Notes: generated by a model from the sequence alone, not told the origin. A stretch of DNA of 64,000 bases from Gymnorhina tibicen (GCA_013399875.1 VXAZ01001747.1:675818-739817), one strand, 5' to 3'; positions 48,616 to 61,830 are shown, counted from the first letter of the stretch. Numbers and translations: made by a program.

Positions 48616-50787
48616 AAAATGCTAAAAGACATAAACAAAGCCTTTTCAGAAAGGTAATGAAAAAGTAATCCACACAGACAATGTGAAAGGACTGTTGCTG
48701 CTGTGGGGCCAGGGAGCCATAAATTTGTCTATCCATACCCCTAGAGTTATTAAAGGGTAAAAGCTTTGAACATTGCTACAGATCTCAATGAAAATAAAAA
48801 CTTTTACTCAGCATACAGAAGCTCTCAGAAATGCAAATAAAGTATGAGAATGCATAAAGATGGCAAATAATTGAATATTACGGTTCTGTTTAACAAATTG
48901 CTTCTTTGCATGCAATTACTTCTTCATGGTCTGATCTGAGATATGAGAGCAGGAATAAAGCTCAGAGAAAGATGCTGTGGATGAGCAGAGACCTGCAATG
49001 AGTTTGCTGAAAGAGGAGTAAAACAGAATTGGGAGGGGAGGAATGGTTTGGGTAAGGGCTCTTTCTGTGGGCTTGGGGTGCATCTCTCCAGTTGCATTTA
49101 TCTCTGGTGGGGGGAAATGTCAGACAGACACAACAGGGAGGGAGAGCACTCGGCTTGTTTAATTTCCCCATCTTTGTGCTCCAGTTCTCATGCCCTGAGC
49201 ATCATAAGAAGCACACACTCCACACCACAGGTCATAACACCACTCCAACAGAATCACTGTGCCCAGCCTGACACCCTGCTCTGACCTGCCAGCCCTCCTT
49301 CCCAAGAGCCACCTGCCCTCGAGCCCTCCTTCCAGGCCTCCCCATGCCACAGTTGACTATTGCAAGAACAATAAGGATTTTTAGGGGCATTATGACTGGG
49401 TTAGTAAAACACAGCTGCCCCTGAAAGTCCCTCATTTTTCTTGCTGCCGCTCAGTCGGTCCCCAGGAGGGCAGGGTCTGACAGGGTCCGTTCTCTCCAGC
49501 ACGGCACGCACGGCTCTGCTGATGTGCCAGTCATGCCCCAGCCCCAGTGCCCAGTCCACACGGCAGGGGAAGGTGTGCAACTGCTTTGTTATCCGTGTGG
49601 GCTCCTCCTGAATGCCGTGCTGAGTTTCAGCGTAACACCAGATGGCTCATCTGTCACTCGCAAGAATGCCACCGAACGGAGCCTGGCACAGCTCGCTGCA
49701 GGCAGCCCTGGAACACCCCAGCCACAGGGGCAAAAGGCAGGATCACCTTGTCCTGCGAGTACTCACTGTTCCAGCACAGGTGAGCAGTGGTGCTTTGGCC
49801 AGGGAAAGTGGAGACCCCAGAGCTGACTGGCCCCACACATCCCACACTGGGTCATAACCTGCAATCCCGGGGGCACCTGGAGCCCCCTGGTCCCAGCGGG
49901 AGAGCTCACACCCATCTGCAGCAGCAGACTCCTTTAATTTATTAATAAAGCTGAGATTTTAGGGAATTAGTTCTGATTTCTTAACAACTTTCAGCTAAAG
50001 TAATATCTGAAAAAGATCTATACATTTCAACTAAAAAAGTGCTAAGTATTTGGCTGGGAATTTTCAACCCTCATTCACAAGTCCTCCTGGAAATCCCAGC
50101 CCAGCCCTGCATGTTCGTAGGGCAAGGAGTAACACTTTCCTTTTAATTGATCAGTATTTTGATGGCAGTGGACTCAACAGAAACTACTGGCAGAGTCCCA
50201 CAATTCTGCTCTGTTGTTTCTCCATGAATTCTGCCTGTAGAGAGCTGGGGTGGGCCCCATCCTGTAATGGTCCCTGCAAGCTGTTGCCCTTGAGAAGGAC
50301 TTTGTGACATGCTCAAGGATTTCCAGGAGAGTTTGTGTCAAAGCAGGGAACCACTAGGCACTCTCAGGGCTTTTCTTCTTTTCTTTCTTCTTGTAGTAAA
50401 AACATCACACTGGGTCCCTCAGCAAGGTAGCATCATGTTTGCAGGTGCTGCCATTCACACAAGCCATCTCCAGAGACATGCACACAGCTGGTGTGACCAG
50501 GGATGCTTGGGGAGTCACAAAGGTCCCAGCCCTGGGCAACACAAGACAAATATCCTCACCCATCCCACATGGGATGACATTCCATGGTAACAGACAACCT
50601 GGCATCCAAAAACCCCAGAGACCCTCTCAGAACTGCACAGAGCCACACCTTATTTTCATTTACAATTTCTTCTGAGGCTTGTATGTCAACTGAAAGCAAA
50701 CCCTATGCCCTGATTTGGTAATAAAATATGAGCCATGATTCGGATCCAAATATTATTTGCATCTTTGAGAAAGTAACAACAGCAGTG

Positions 50788-50809
50788 TAATAATAATAAT
50801 AAAAAAAAG
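50788..50809. repeat. (TAA)n microsatellite with A8
   Basis: TAATAATAATAAT followed by a run of eight A residues. Confidence 0.85.
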
Positions 50810-52602
50810 AAGCAGCCCTCTAAATGCTAATGACGTTGGTGTCCTAAATGGAGCATAAAAGCCAGAGCCCACAAGAAGCAGAGCATGAGTCAGAGCATCA
50901 GCAGTTCCACACTGAAAGCAGCACTCCTGGTTGCTTCATTCATTTAAGGAATCAATTCTTTTGTAATGAGCATCAAGTAGTTTTTAGGACTAAAATGAAA
51001 ATGAGATGCATGTTGTTATTGGTTTCAAAAGTTTTTTGTTTTTTTTTTCTCCTTGGATTGACAATAAACAACTCTTTGTAGTTGAGGGGAGCCCCAGGCA
51101 GGACCAGGTCCCTGCAGCACTGGCTGCTATACCATCCCAGAAGAAAATCTGATGAGCCCCTGCCCCAGAGAGAGCACAACCTCCCTCGAAGCCAGGACCC
51201 CACCACGAGCAGGCAGAGCAGACCCAGGGCACAGAAAATCAGGTAACTGGAGTTGTTGCAGCCTGGGCAGGCTGTCTCACCCCCAGTTTTATTTTACTGG
51301 CATTGTGTCTGGCAGAATTGAGTGAGGATGGAAATGTGCTGAAGGGCAACACCCTTCACAGAGGCTTTGCATGTTCCCTCTTGGATTGCAAAGCCAGCAT
51401 GGGGCTGTGCACTACAAGAGGAGTGAATATTGCCCAAGCTGCTCTTGGCTCCCTGCTGCCCCAGTCCCACTTCTAGATAAAGCACAATCAGATTGTGATG
51501 ATCAAAGCACACATCTCTAGGTTACGCTGATGTTAACTCAAATTATTTTTGTTGTGTTGTGTCTGAAACTCAGAAAATGCAAGAGCAGAACAAAACCAAA
51601 GTGAAGGTAGAAAATTATTGCAGTTTCTAGAATTCTTCCAGCTTTAGTCATCGAAGGGGATTGTTAGAAACGGACAAAGGGCTGTTTCCCTTAATTTTTT
51701 TAAGTGTGAATTTTGTCTTGACAGTTTCCTTTCAGAAACAAAAATTGAAAACAAATTGTCCCATACACAAAACAAAGGGACAGATCCTCAGCTGGAATGG
51801 ACTGGTATTACCAAGTGAGTAACACCCACTCACAGGAGAGATTCCGAGCCTTTTAAACAGCAGCTGCCGATCCTGCTGTGCCCAGACAAGAGCTTCAAGC
51901 CTCTGGGTTTAGATGGCTGCAGTGCTGGCTCTACGCAGCTTGGAAAAGATGAAGGGCTGCCTTCAGAGCAGCTGAAAATACACCAGGGCTCCGAGGACTC
52001 TGGGACTGTACACTTCCCAAACCTGGAGCTGACTCCAGGTGCATGAGCCAGTGGACATGACACCAAGAGAGCAACTGGTATCAGCATGGCCCTGAAATTA
52101 ATGATCTGCTTTGGAGAAACGCTGGCAAAACTTCCAGACACCATTACACGTGGGGTTTGCTTTCTGAAACGAGGTGTGGCTCTGATTTTTCTCTCAAAAC
52201 CAAGATCAGGCTGATCACCATCTTGAAAATTACATGAGCAGTCCCCAAGAAAATATTAACTGTACAGCACAAAAGGAATATACAGTGAGAACTGTGATCC
52301 ATCCTGGCCAGTCCTGCCCCTGTCCCTCACCCACAAAAAAATAAAAATACACACAATTAGGAGACTTCAGGAAGTGTCTCACTTTTCCAAGGAACAGACC
52401 ATGTCCCCACCATCACTGTCTCCAGCAGAGCTGCCCAGCTGAGCTCCCATCCAGCAGAGCCAGTGCCTGGGGGGAACTGCCTGGGACCCGAAAGAGGGGG
52501 AACACTTGAGCCCTAACGGAAGAGCACCCATCCTCCGGGGCTGACAAGAGGTGGGTTTGACCACGTGTGTTTGACATCTCCTCCCTCTTTACAATCCTCA
52601 TT

Positions 52603-52845
52603 TCAGAGCATCACTTTTTTTTCTCCCACTCCCAACATCAGTAGAGAAGCTGGAAAGCCAGAGTTATTTTTAGGAGGTGGTACATTTAGGCCCTGTTCAT
52701 CTTGACTGGGTCCCTTTGAAAATGGCAAAGTTGGATAATCAAACACATTACGCAGACTGTCCATAGAGGCTGCTTTGCAAACGAGCCTCCCACCATTCAG
52801 ATACCCAGAAGCCAATATTTCAAAGAGGAGCTTTTGATGCTGCCC
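52603..52845 (-). other. Protein-like open segment, possible exon
   Basis: The minus strand is open for about 80 codons up to a TGA at its low-coordinate end. The translation includes FEILASGYLNGGRLVCKAAS, then MDSLRNVFDYPTLPFSKGPS and NVPPPKNNSGFPASLLML. A weak acceptor (ACCAG|GG) lies at the upstream edge, while no good donor is visible downstream. I do not recognise the protein. By length alone this is within chance expectation. Confidence 0.15.
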
Positions 52846-52849
52846 TGGT

Positions 52850-55220
52850 TTGCCTCAGCGTGGTGACCTCACTAGCATTTATACACAGAGCCTTGGAGAA
52901 CAAGCAAATTAAAGCAGCTGACTTTAAGTACATAAAATAAAACAATTAGTCATCAACAAGCCTACTAGAGGCTGCCACATTACACTCATCTTGAGTGGCA
53001 AGAGACCATGACCTGGCTCAGGCTGGCAAAGAGGATGGCACTGGTGCCTGGTCAAATCACCCATGTGTGGGCAAAGCACACCCAGAGCAGCTCAGAAGGG
53101 AGCTCACCAGTGTGATGACTGACATATCAAACTGGCTGGCACCAGGACAGGGACAGGAAGGGAGAACAGTAGAACAGTAGGAGAAAAATGCCAGGGGAGG
53201 AGCTGTGGTTGGAAGAGGCTCCATGACTCCTAGTAAATTAACCAGGGCATGGCCAACCAGCCCAGTCTGGCCACTGCTGTCCTGTTAAAGTCTCCAAAAG
53301 AAGGGGGGGAAGGGGATACATCCATACAGCCTGTTGATAATGGTCCATCGCTCATGCTGAGTTTCAGACAATGTCCAGGACTGGCTGGAGGAGTCCCAGG
53401 CCACAGTTCTGCCCAGGATCACGCTCAGTACCGTCAGCTGCTGGGTTCAGTAGTGCAGCTGTAACCCAAGGCTCTGGCCCCAGCAGTGCTGGAGTGGGCT
53501 GGGGGGGTACAGATAATGACCAGCAGTGTCCATATGCCTGCTGGCTCCAGAGCAGTGTGCTCCCACAGTGCCCTGCCCACACTGATCACTGATAGGAAAT
53601 GCTGCTGGCCTCAACCTGCCAGGGCTGCCCCAGTGCTGAACCCACCTAAACCCCGACCAGTGAGTTAAGAGAGAAGCTGCCAGCAAGGGGCTGCCCAGCC
53701 TGGGCTCTGCTGGAACTGTCTGGTCTGCCCAGCACTGAGGGAAGCAAAGAGTTATAGGAGAGCAGTAGGGAATTATGGAGCAAAAGGGTTTTTTAAATCA
53801 TTTCACTTCAAACAAAACTGAGGCATTACCATAAAGAAAACAGCCACACCTTGCTACTTACTCGGCTCTGCTGACAAGACCAGCTTTTCTGTAGCTATTC
53901 AAATCTAATGAGCTCTGGGTGCCTAACTTACTCTTTTAAGCTCATTTTCGAACTCCAGCCAAAAATCACTTTCTGATTCACCACTTTCTCAGGCACACTA
54001 GTATTCAGAAAATGCCTGCAGGCTGGTACTGTGCTGTACAAAGTACATAAGCACAAGTTTAATTACTCCATGGACCAGGGATGTGATTAATTGTATGCTT
54101 TAAGTTAAGCATGTGCTTAAGCATGCTACTGACCTGGTGCTTTAAGTAGATATATCAGGTGTTCTGGTGCTCTCCATTTACCAGTTCTTCGAGGTCAAGT
54201 AAGTGGAAAGAATAGAAGAATACTTCTGTGCTCATACACTCCAAAGAATTCACACAAAATCCAGTTTCTGACTTTTTTAAAAATTACAACTTTGGACTTA
54301 CTCTCCCCATGTTTACACCAATACTGATTATGAGCATTACAATACTATATATATGGTCAGAATGTGTTAGCATTAAAACAGGAGCTAATTATTGCCATTT
54401 ACAAGCTTTTAAAAAGCATTGGGCTTAGTCTTTAGTTTTCCTGAATAGTGCCTCAGGTAAGAACTTAGATTCCTTTCATTTGCACACCTTGTGGATTAGT
54501 TCCCTTATGTCTGAGCAGTGTACAAAGTCCTAAGAAAAATATGGAGCATGTAATTAAAACTATTGCCCCTGCTAGCAGTGGACTCATCGCATGGAAGAAG
54601 TCAAGCATAAAATGTGCATCAACTATGGGTGGTCACGTAGGTCCACATTTCATTAGCCACAGTTTACATGATCCTGGCGATTTTTTTCACTGCGATTTTC
54701 CACCTTTCCAGCAAAGTATGTCTAGTTCATAAAAATTTAGGAAGGTCAAATTGTGTCCATTCCCTGGGGAGGAGCAAGTAGAGAACACTGAGATGTGAAA
54801 GCTCCACTTTTTTCCTTTTAAAGACACAACTGCCCCTTTAGGGGCACTCAGGGAGCCTGGATGGACCGGACAGAGCCACTCCTCGAGGCAGGCGTGTGAC
54901 CTGTGTGCAGTGCCAGCATCCCAAGGGCAGGGAACACCCACACCCAGCTACACCCACCAGCAGTGACATTTCATAGGGACAAGCCAAGAGACTTCCACTG
55001 CAGCAAAGCATGTGCAAATCAATTTTCAACAAGCGAGGGAGAGCACAGAGGGTTTGGTTACAAGCGAGGAGGCACGTGCCTCTGAAGGGAGCCTTCTTTG
55101 AGGAAGTAAACAGATACAATAATTGATAAGTGTTTTGGCTTCGCCTCATCACTAATCCCATCACATGCTGTTCCTTGCCAGTGCATTCATGAAAAGTGTC
55201 TATTTTGGATACTGGGGCAC
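52850..55220. other. Unique non-coding DNA
   Basis: No gene recognised. It contains a 14-bp perfect palindrome with a canonical E-box (55069-55082). Confidence 0.55.
55069..55082. promoter_or_regulatory. Palindromic CACGTG E-box
   Basis: GAGGCACGTGCCTC is a perfect 14-bp palindrome around the CACGTG core recognised by bHLH factors (USF, MYC/MAX, CLOCK/BMAL). An AAGCGAGG direct repeat at 55031-55038 and 55062-55069 lies beside it. Palindromes of this length are expected a few times in a window this size, so function is unproven. Confidence 0.25.
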
Positions 55221-55226
55221 AACAGA

Positions 55227-55256
55227 GGGGGAGGGGAGGGGAAGGGAGGGCAGGGG
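55227..55256 (+). other. G-quadruplex-prone tract
   Basis: Six runs of three to five G residues lie within 30 bases, separated by one to two bases (at 55227-31, 33-36, 38-41, 44-46, 48-50, 53-56). This fulfils the usual G3+N1-7 rule with very short loops, which favours a stable parallel quadruplex. No gene is recognised next to it. Confidence 0.7.
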
Positions 55257-55259
55257 AGC

Positions 55260-58200
55260 TCTCTGCTTAAGATGTTGGTCTTTTGTTGTAAGTTTAAGCT
55301 TTTTTTTTGTTACAACATGCAGTAAAATCTTGCACAGAAAATGAAGTTTACATTACAAGGGATCTCAGCCTTAGTGCTGCAGGTGTGGGAGAATTTACAT
55401 GACTTTTTCCTCTCATTTCAGCATTATTTCTTACGGGTAACTCTCAAACTTTTTTCCAAAGGGAGCAGATTGCCAGGTACAGGTTCATAACCACTGGTTA
55501 CTGTGGAGAATCCCCACTGGTTTTGGGGTCCAACTCTATATATCCAGAAGCTCCTTACAGCAGTAAGTCACAGGACAACCCCCCTCATTTGCTGAATGTC
55601 ATTAATTAAACTAGACAGGATCTGACAACATGAGGCTGAGCTAGGTGTCCTTAAAATTGCTAATATTTTAGAGCCATAAGAATAGGTTAGAGAAACCCAA
55701 TTGACTTGCCACAGAGATTGAAAGAAAGTCACAGCAACATTCAGAACAGCTGGATGCTGCAGGCACACCTTGGTGCTGGTGCTTGCGGGTGTTCAGTGCC
55801 CAACCACCAGTGACCTGTTATACAGGAGCAGCTTCTCATCTACAAGTTTTAGACCTCTCATACCAAAGCCATCAAGCAAATCTAAGAGTTAACTGAAATA
55901 TGTGGTTAAAAACCTTTCCATTTGCATCAGTTGCTGAGGAGCCTTCGCATCTGTGACTCAAAGCTGATTGTACAAACTTCCTGATTAGTAGGGTAAGAGC
56001 TGTCTCCCATCCTCAAGTATTAACTTGCCCAGTGAGACACCCTGACCCTGGAGCCATCTCCCCCTTTCCTCTGCCTTGAGAGGAAGTCCAGACCAAGGAC
56101 CCACTGTTTAGACTAATGAAGTTAACTGAACTCCATATTGGGTGAATTAGGAATAATTTTGCCAGGTACTTCTAAAGAGATACTTCAGTGAGAATGAGAT
56201 GTTATCAGTTAATGCTCTACCAGTGTCCTGGCTCATGACTGCTGTTCAGTACTGCATGGGGCACAAGAAATGCTTGGCAAAAGGGGCAATTCTATCCCTT
56301 TAAAAATACTATTAATGAACAAGAGGCTTCTGGCTGTCAGGTAATAGCTCAGCAGCACTGCTTACATTCAGAGCCATGCCTGGAATAGTGAAGTTGTAGC
56401 AAATTTCATTAAAAGTAAAATCCTTAGTTGCTGTGGAAATCATTCAGGTGGGAGACTATTTCTGGAGGCTGTATTGGGATGTACTACGTTTCTTTCACCT
56501 GGACTAAAGTGTTTCCTTCAGGGTGTGACTTTACTCAAGCGGGAGAGGAGACGAGAGGAAGAGCTCAGTCTGGTGACTGATTCCGTTCACTGCCTGTGCG
56601 CTGCACAGGCCACAGGCGAGAGAGGCACAGGTAGCACAAGATCCTGACCACAGGTTTTAAAGAAACCCTTATGTTTGCAGCCCACCAGGTCAGGGCTTCA
56701 GGGGTAATAATCCCATCCACGCCACCCTACAGCACAGCTCATACTGTGCTTTGCAACAGCCCCTTTATATGTATTTTTAAGCACTGAAATCCTGCTTGCT
56801 GCCTGCAAACAACTGGCCATAATTTGGCATTAATGTAATACTGATAGCTGACCAGTTATAAAATATTTCTGTTTAGAAAACACACTTTAAAGTTATAAAA
56901 GGTTTGAAAGTATCAGAATTTCCCAACAGTTATGAGCATAGTGCTATAAAATGATAGTGTGCTCGTGACTGTCTGAAAACATTACCCGTCACCAAAATTA
57001 GAGCACGGGACAAATCCTGGGCTGGTGCAGATCAGGAGATCTCTGCTGGCTTACAGGAGATGTTTTATTTAGCACTGGGCACACCTGCTGTTTCTTTGGA
57101 GAGCTGTAAATTCATTCTGTGATGTAGCCACATCTACAAGCCAAATTTATGTATTTTAAGACTAAACTACTATCAAATATTTTGAAATTAAACTGCAGTT
57201 TGTGTTCTTTTTGAAGGCAATAATACCTTAAAGGTATAAAGGCATCCAAAACTTTATGTAACTAGTGTTACGTAACACCTTAAACTGGCTCATAAGCATT
57301 TTCCTTACTCTGGATTTATTACATTTTTATTTGGGGCATGTGAAATAACTTGCTATACAAGTGCAGTTACTCACATGGGGCTGGGCTGGGAGGGGAAAGA
57401 GTTCACTCTGATGGAAATTCTAAAGCGAGAAACTTACTGCTATATTTGCAAAGAAACGCTGTCAGAAAAAAATGTTTCATTGTTTCTCACTGCCCTTGAT
57501 GGCCATTGATACAGAAATTAAATGAAGCCCCGGAAGGGGGCTAGAGGTAGCATTAGTTTTAAAGGCTGACTGCACGCAGCCCCTCCGACTGCACAAAGCA
57601 TTAATGCCATAAATACGGGTGAATGTTCTCATTCAGGCTGTAATTTATTCCCCAAGGAGATGCAAAACTAGCTCAAATATGCTACAAGAGAACCAAACTC
57701 TTCCAATGAAGCGAGTGCAGTATGTGAATCCTGGAGCTAAATTTAGGCTGGGACTTGGAGTAAAGTAATTCTAATCTCAGTGTAGCATTTAGAGTTGCAG
57801 TAACAAACACTGTGCAAAGATTTGGGGAAGTTCTTCTCCTTTGTTATAATCTATTGTGAATGACATTTTGGGAGCTCTTTACTGACTCAGATTTAAGAAA
57901 TTCAGCTTAAGTTACTCAGTTGAATTTCATTGTTCAGTGAAATTGTTTAGAAACCCCCTTCCTTTAAGTTGTTTCTAAAATGTGGATTCAGGCTGGTTTG
58001 GGGGCGTGTACAGCAGCAGACATTCTTAATGTATTGAAAGCTTGATGTAAAACACCATTAACTGTAGTGCTGAATAATCCACAACACAGAAAAAATGGAT
58101 ACTGTAAATATCTGATTATGGTTTTTTTTTCCAAATGACATTATTTGTTTGGTTTTATCGTCCAAGGTAAATTAAAATGGGCGAGCTCATTTGTGATTAA

Positions 58201-59580
58201 GCACCTTTCTGTTCCTTGTTCTGTACAACTGTTATTTGCATGGGAATGTTTTCCTTCTCCTGAAATATTTCCTTCAAAATTAACAGGTGAAGTTACAATT
58301 ATACAAAATATCTCTGTAGTCAAAGCAGATTTTTAATAAAAAATATTTTAAATGCAACTGAGACTTCAAGTCTCTTATAGTGTCCCTCAAGTGTAAAATA
58401 CACCCATAATGCAAGAATTGAGGAAACTTTTTATCTTTCTTAAAAAAATCAAAATAGCATTTATAGTTTTAAATCAAGCATATATTAACTGAACTACATT
58501 CAAATTCTTTATGAAACAATCTCTCTTTTCATACAAGATTTTTCATGCATATTCTGGCTCCAAAGCTCCAAATCAGTTTGCCACAACTTGTTTCACTGGA
58601 ATTCATCAAAAGACTAAAAAGCCAAGTGCCAAGGAGCCGAGTTCTGGCTGCAGCACAAGCTGTCCAACCAATCCCCGCAGCCTGGAAAGCCCCAGTTCTC
58701 AGAATTAGCTGATGCTTTAAACAAGAGATCATAATCAAAATCATGATTCCTGACAAAGTCTCAGTATTTCACTCTATAGATTCTTAATTCATTTTCCAGT
58801 CATTTGTAGGTTGCTGCTGGCTCCACCCTCTCAAATATCAGCAGTTGCTGCTGCTCTTAAAGAAAATTCCACTTTGGGGAAACATGATATTATTCCAGAT
58901 GTTTCAGTCTACGGCAGTTCTGCCTAACCCAACCTGATCGTCACTCTGTAATGCAGCTGAGCCTTGAACAGCTTCTGGAATTTATTCCTTCAACTACTGC
59001 ACTTGCATATTTGAATTTAACCCTACCGACAGTCATGTGCTCAAAAGCCCTGTTCTTTGTAACAACAGAGCCACCCCCAAAGAGTTTTTTTCCAAAAACA
59101 TAAAACCATGACTAATTTTAGCTGGCCTTTAGGCCACTGTAGATTAGTTCCTACAGGCTGCTGATTGAATTGAAGTGTTTTAAATTGGGTTCCTCACCAT
59201 ACTTTAAAAGTTATCAGACAGAGATTTTGCTGAATGAAATCTGCTTTCAAATTTTATCGTTTGAGGAAATTTCATACTTGGAACGGGGAAAAAAAAAAGT
59301 AAAGTGCATTTATAGAGATTCAAACCAGCTGCAAGAACTGGAATGTCACTATTTTCTTTCATCAGATTTCACCAGGAAAAGGATAGGAAGAGATCCTGCC
59401 CTGCATCCAGCCATCCAGGACTGACCCTTTCACTGGACCACACAGTTCAGGTGATGTTTGCTCCTCAGAATCCCACTCGGAGCAGTGGGCATTCATCCAT
59501 GGCCCGGCATCTGCCTGCCACTGGCCAAGTTCTGCACAGTAACCGCCTGAGCAGGACTCCAGGCAGGTGCGATGCTTTGT
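55260..59580. other. Unique, partly AT-rich non-coding DNA
   Basis: No gene recognised. Bases about 56760-58500 are AT-rich with many TAAT, TTTATTA and ATTAATG words and no repeat signature, the look often shown by conserved non-coding elements near developmental genes. That reading needs comparison with other genomes. The paired D-box-like sites at 57253-57278 lie here. Confidence 0.45.
57253..57278. promoter_or_regulatory. Paired D-box-like (PAR-bZIP/NFIL3) sites
   Basis: GTGTTACGTAACAC (57265-57278) is a perfect 14-bp palindrome whose centre GTTACGTAAC equals the RTTAYGTAAY consensus of DBP/TEF/HLF and NFIL3. A second near-match, TTTATGTAAC, lies just upstream at 57253-57262. The motif match is seen directly; a regulatory role is inferred. 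Confidence 0.35.
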
Positions 59581-59586
59581 AATTAA

Positions 59587-59604
59587 AATAATAATAATAA
59601 TAAT
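59587..59604. repeat. (AAT)6 microsatellite
   Basis: Six perfect AAT units. Confidence 0.92.
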
Positions 59605-59639
59605 GAATGACAACTCTGTCAGGCATGATCTAGGAATCA

Positions 59640-59937
59640 CAGCTCCAGTCCTGGACCTATAAATGATAGGTCACTAACAAACTGTATTGGGAAAATACTG
59701 AAATCCTGCACGCTGCCATGGAATGTGGGCACATCATCCACCCACATGGCCGTCAGGGACACCACGAAGGACCTCCTGCCAAAGGACACGAAGAACAAAG
59801 GCCTATTGCCTGCTGCCATACAAGGGAAAACCCAACAGCCTAAGCCTCATAAACTGACAGGCCACCAAGATCCAAATAAAATTCAAGAAGTCTATCCAAA
59901 ATCAAATCTACCAAGCAATGTCTTGGAAATATTTTGA
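59640..59937. other. GC3-rich open segment, strand uncertain
   Basis: Between about 59718 and 59810 both strands have open frames with striking G/C third positions. The plus frame includes MAVRDTTKDLLPKDTKNKGL. The minus frame includes FVSFGRRSFVVSLTAMWVDD. This local composition differs from the surrounding AT-rich DNA and could mark a small exon or an old retrocopy. No splice sites settle the matter and I recognise no family. Confidence 0.18.
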
Positions 59938-59939
59938 TT

Positions 59940-61720
59940 CTTAGATGCTAAAGAAATATGCCATGAATCCAAAGCCCTTGAGTTAGGCAGGGAAAGGAAG
60001 CTGTCCCCAGACCAGCATCACCCTGGCTCATTTCCTTCAGTCTGCAGCCACATGATTTCTTTTCCACACCGCTGCTGGCTCACACCAAGGTTCACGCAAA
60101 CGTCCAGGCTGGCGATGGGATCTGAAAGAGCTATTCTGCCCTCAGCATGGGAGGGTTTCCCTACCCCAGCATCAGACACTCCCCTCTTTGGGATCTGAGC
60201 AGTTGTAACCCTTCTGGTAGTACCACCACACAGACCCTCCTTCTCACTCGCTCCCCCAGAGCAATCAAGTCCAAGAGAAACCGCTCTACCAAGCAAGGAT
60301 CACACTGGCAAAAGGAGACAGCAAAGTGCCTTGGGAAATCACGCAGGTGTCACCAATTTTCCTTTGGCAGGGATGTCACTCGGACTGTGGCAAGGAGCCA
60401 GAGCCACAGAGATGTGTCCCCACCTGTGGGCCAGCACCAACCATCCTGCAGCCTCTTCCAGGCTCTCCTCCCCTCTTCCCCTCCCCTCTGGGACCTGGCA
60501 CGTTTGGGTCCTCAGGAAGGGAAGTGATGAAATCAGCAGGAGCTGGAAGGATTTTCTCAAGTAGGCCAGCAGTGGGAAGGGAGAAGCACATTCCCTTCCA
60601 CGTCTGGTTTGCCTCTGTGTGCTGAAGAGCTGGCCTGGAGCAGGAGCTGGCACCGAGCACAGCCCGAGCTTGGCATTTGCCATCTGCAGATGCAGCCAAG
60701 AGCAGAGAGAAGAGTGTCTGCAAGCTGGGCACACACTCACTGCTCCACTCCTGCGAGGTTCAGTTCTCTCTAAGGTGCAAGGCTCTAACACAGGCATGTC
60801 CAGGATTCTGTGAAAGGTCTGTACTGAACAACAGAGCAGACCCCAGGCATGATCTGACTCCAACCTGCCCCTGATTACATACATCTGTAACCCAGACACC
60901 ACAGACTTGCTCTGCTCTGTGCCCTCCTGCAACTTAAAATACAGCCCTGGCTCGAAGGTCTCTATTTGCAAACATAGAGGAACAGTGGTTCTTAAATTGC
61001 AGGCAAACATTTGACTTCACTCAGGGCAATTCAAAGAATATCCTGCACGAACCCCACCCTTCTGCCCAACAACTCAAGCCTTAATGCCTAGATAGTTTTC
61101 TTTCAGGCCTTATCACAGATAAAATATGGCCTTTTTTTTTTTTTTGCTGAAGGAGTAAAACCTGCCAAATATTTACCAATTCTTTCAGAAGGCTGAAAAT
61201 GTCACTCCTACAGTGTAATAAACTTCCCCGGAAAGGCCCTGATAAATAGAAAGCCTTGCTGTACTGCCCAGAACTAGTTTAGTGTGGCCTAAGTATTGCC
61301 AAGTCTGACTGACAAAGAAAGCATATTTGTACACACAGAAAGATTAGCAAGAGAGGCAGAAAGTTTATAAGTGAAATTAAAACAAAGCCCCATTATTAAC
61401 CAGGGAGGGGGGAATAATTGAATCTGCATCCCAGAGAGCACAGAACATTATGAAAGCCTCAGAGCTAAAACAATAATTTAAGAGCTTGTCCACAACTTGC
61501 AGCAGAAGCTTGAACCATCTTCTTTAGCATTTGGAAAGTGCTAAACCATAGTCTACCCCCAACCCAGCCTTCAGAGCAATATTATTTAAAAATAAAATAT
61601 TTTTACTTGGTAATTTGACCCACAAAAAGTCATTTGGGGCATGAGGGAATGTTCCTTTCCAGCCTGAACTTTAATTCAGAGAGAATGTTTAAACTCCACA
61701 GTGTAAACCAGATGCTGAGA
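59940..61720. other. Unique non-coding DNA
   Basis: Includes the longest open frame of the window (minus strand, 60339-61010, 223 codons), which has no recognisable domain and which I treat as chance, and a T14 run (61132-61145). No gene supported. Confidence 0.5.
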
Positions 61721-61730
61721 AGTACATTTG

Positions 61731-61830
61731 CATTGTACTGTATGTTCTTTGGGGCACAGACAGAAGTTGGAAAGTGCCTGTCAATGCAGTGTGTGTGGCT
61801 ACGATCTAAATAATCCTAATAATGTAGATG
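61731..61830 (+). repeat. L2/MIR-type 3'-tail remnant
   Basis: Contains ATTGTACTGTATGTTCTTTG then GGGCACAGACAG, and further on GGCTACGATCTAAATAATCC then TAATAAT. Old amniote retroposons end in TTGTA.GCTCTTTGGGGCAGGGA followed by ...GTGCTACGGTAATACAAATA then ATAATAAT. The order and spacing agree, with a shortened middle. The exact subfamily cannot be named. Confidence 0.55.

Larger units (their letters stand above)
48350..52600. other. Unique non-coding DNA
   Basis: I see no supported gene. The stretch includes the AT-rich symmetrical element at 48584-48615, a GC-richer patch at about 49440-49900 without CpG-island character, and a (TAA)n-A8 run at about 50788-50809. Confidence 0.55.

Noticed and set aside
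60339..61010. Longest open frame in the window (223 codons, minus strand)
   Set aside because: No recognisable domain, biased composition and no splice signals. In about 128,000 codons over six frames, one frame this long is not surprising.
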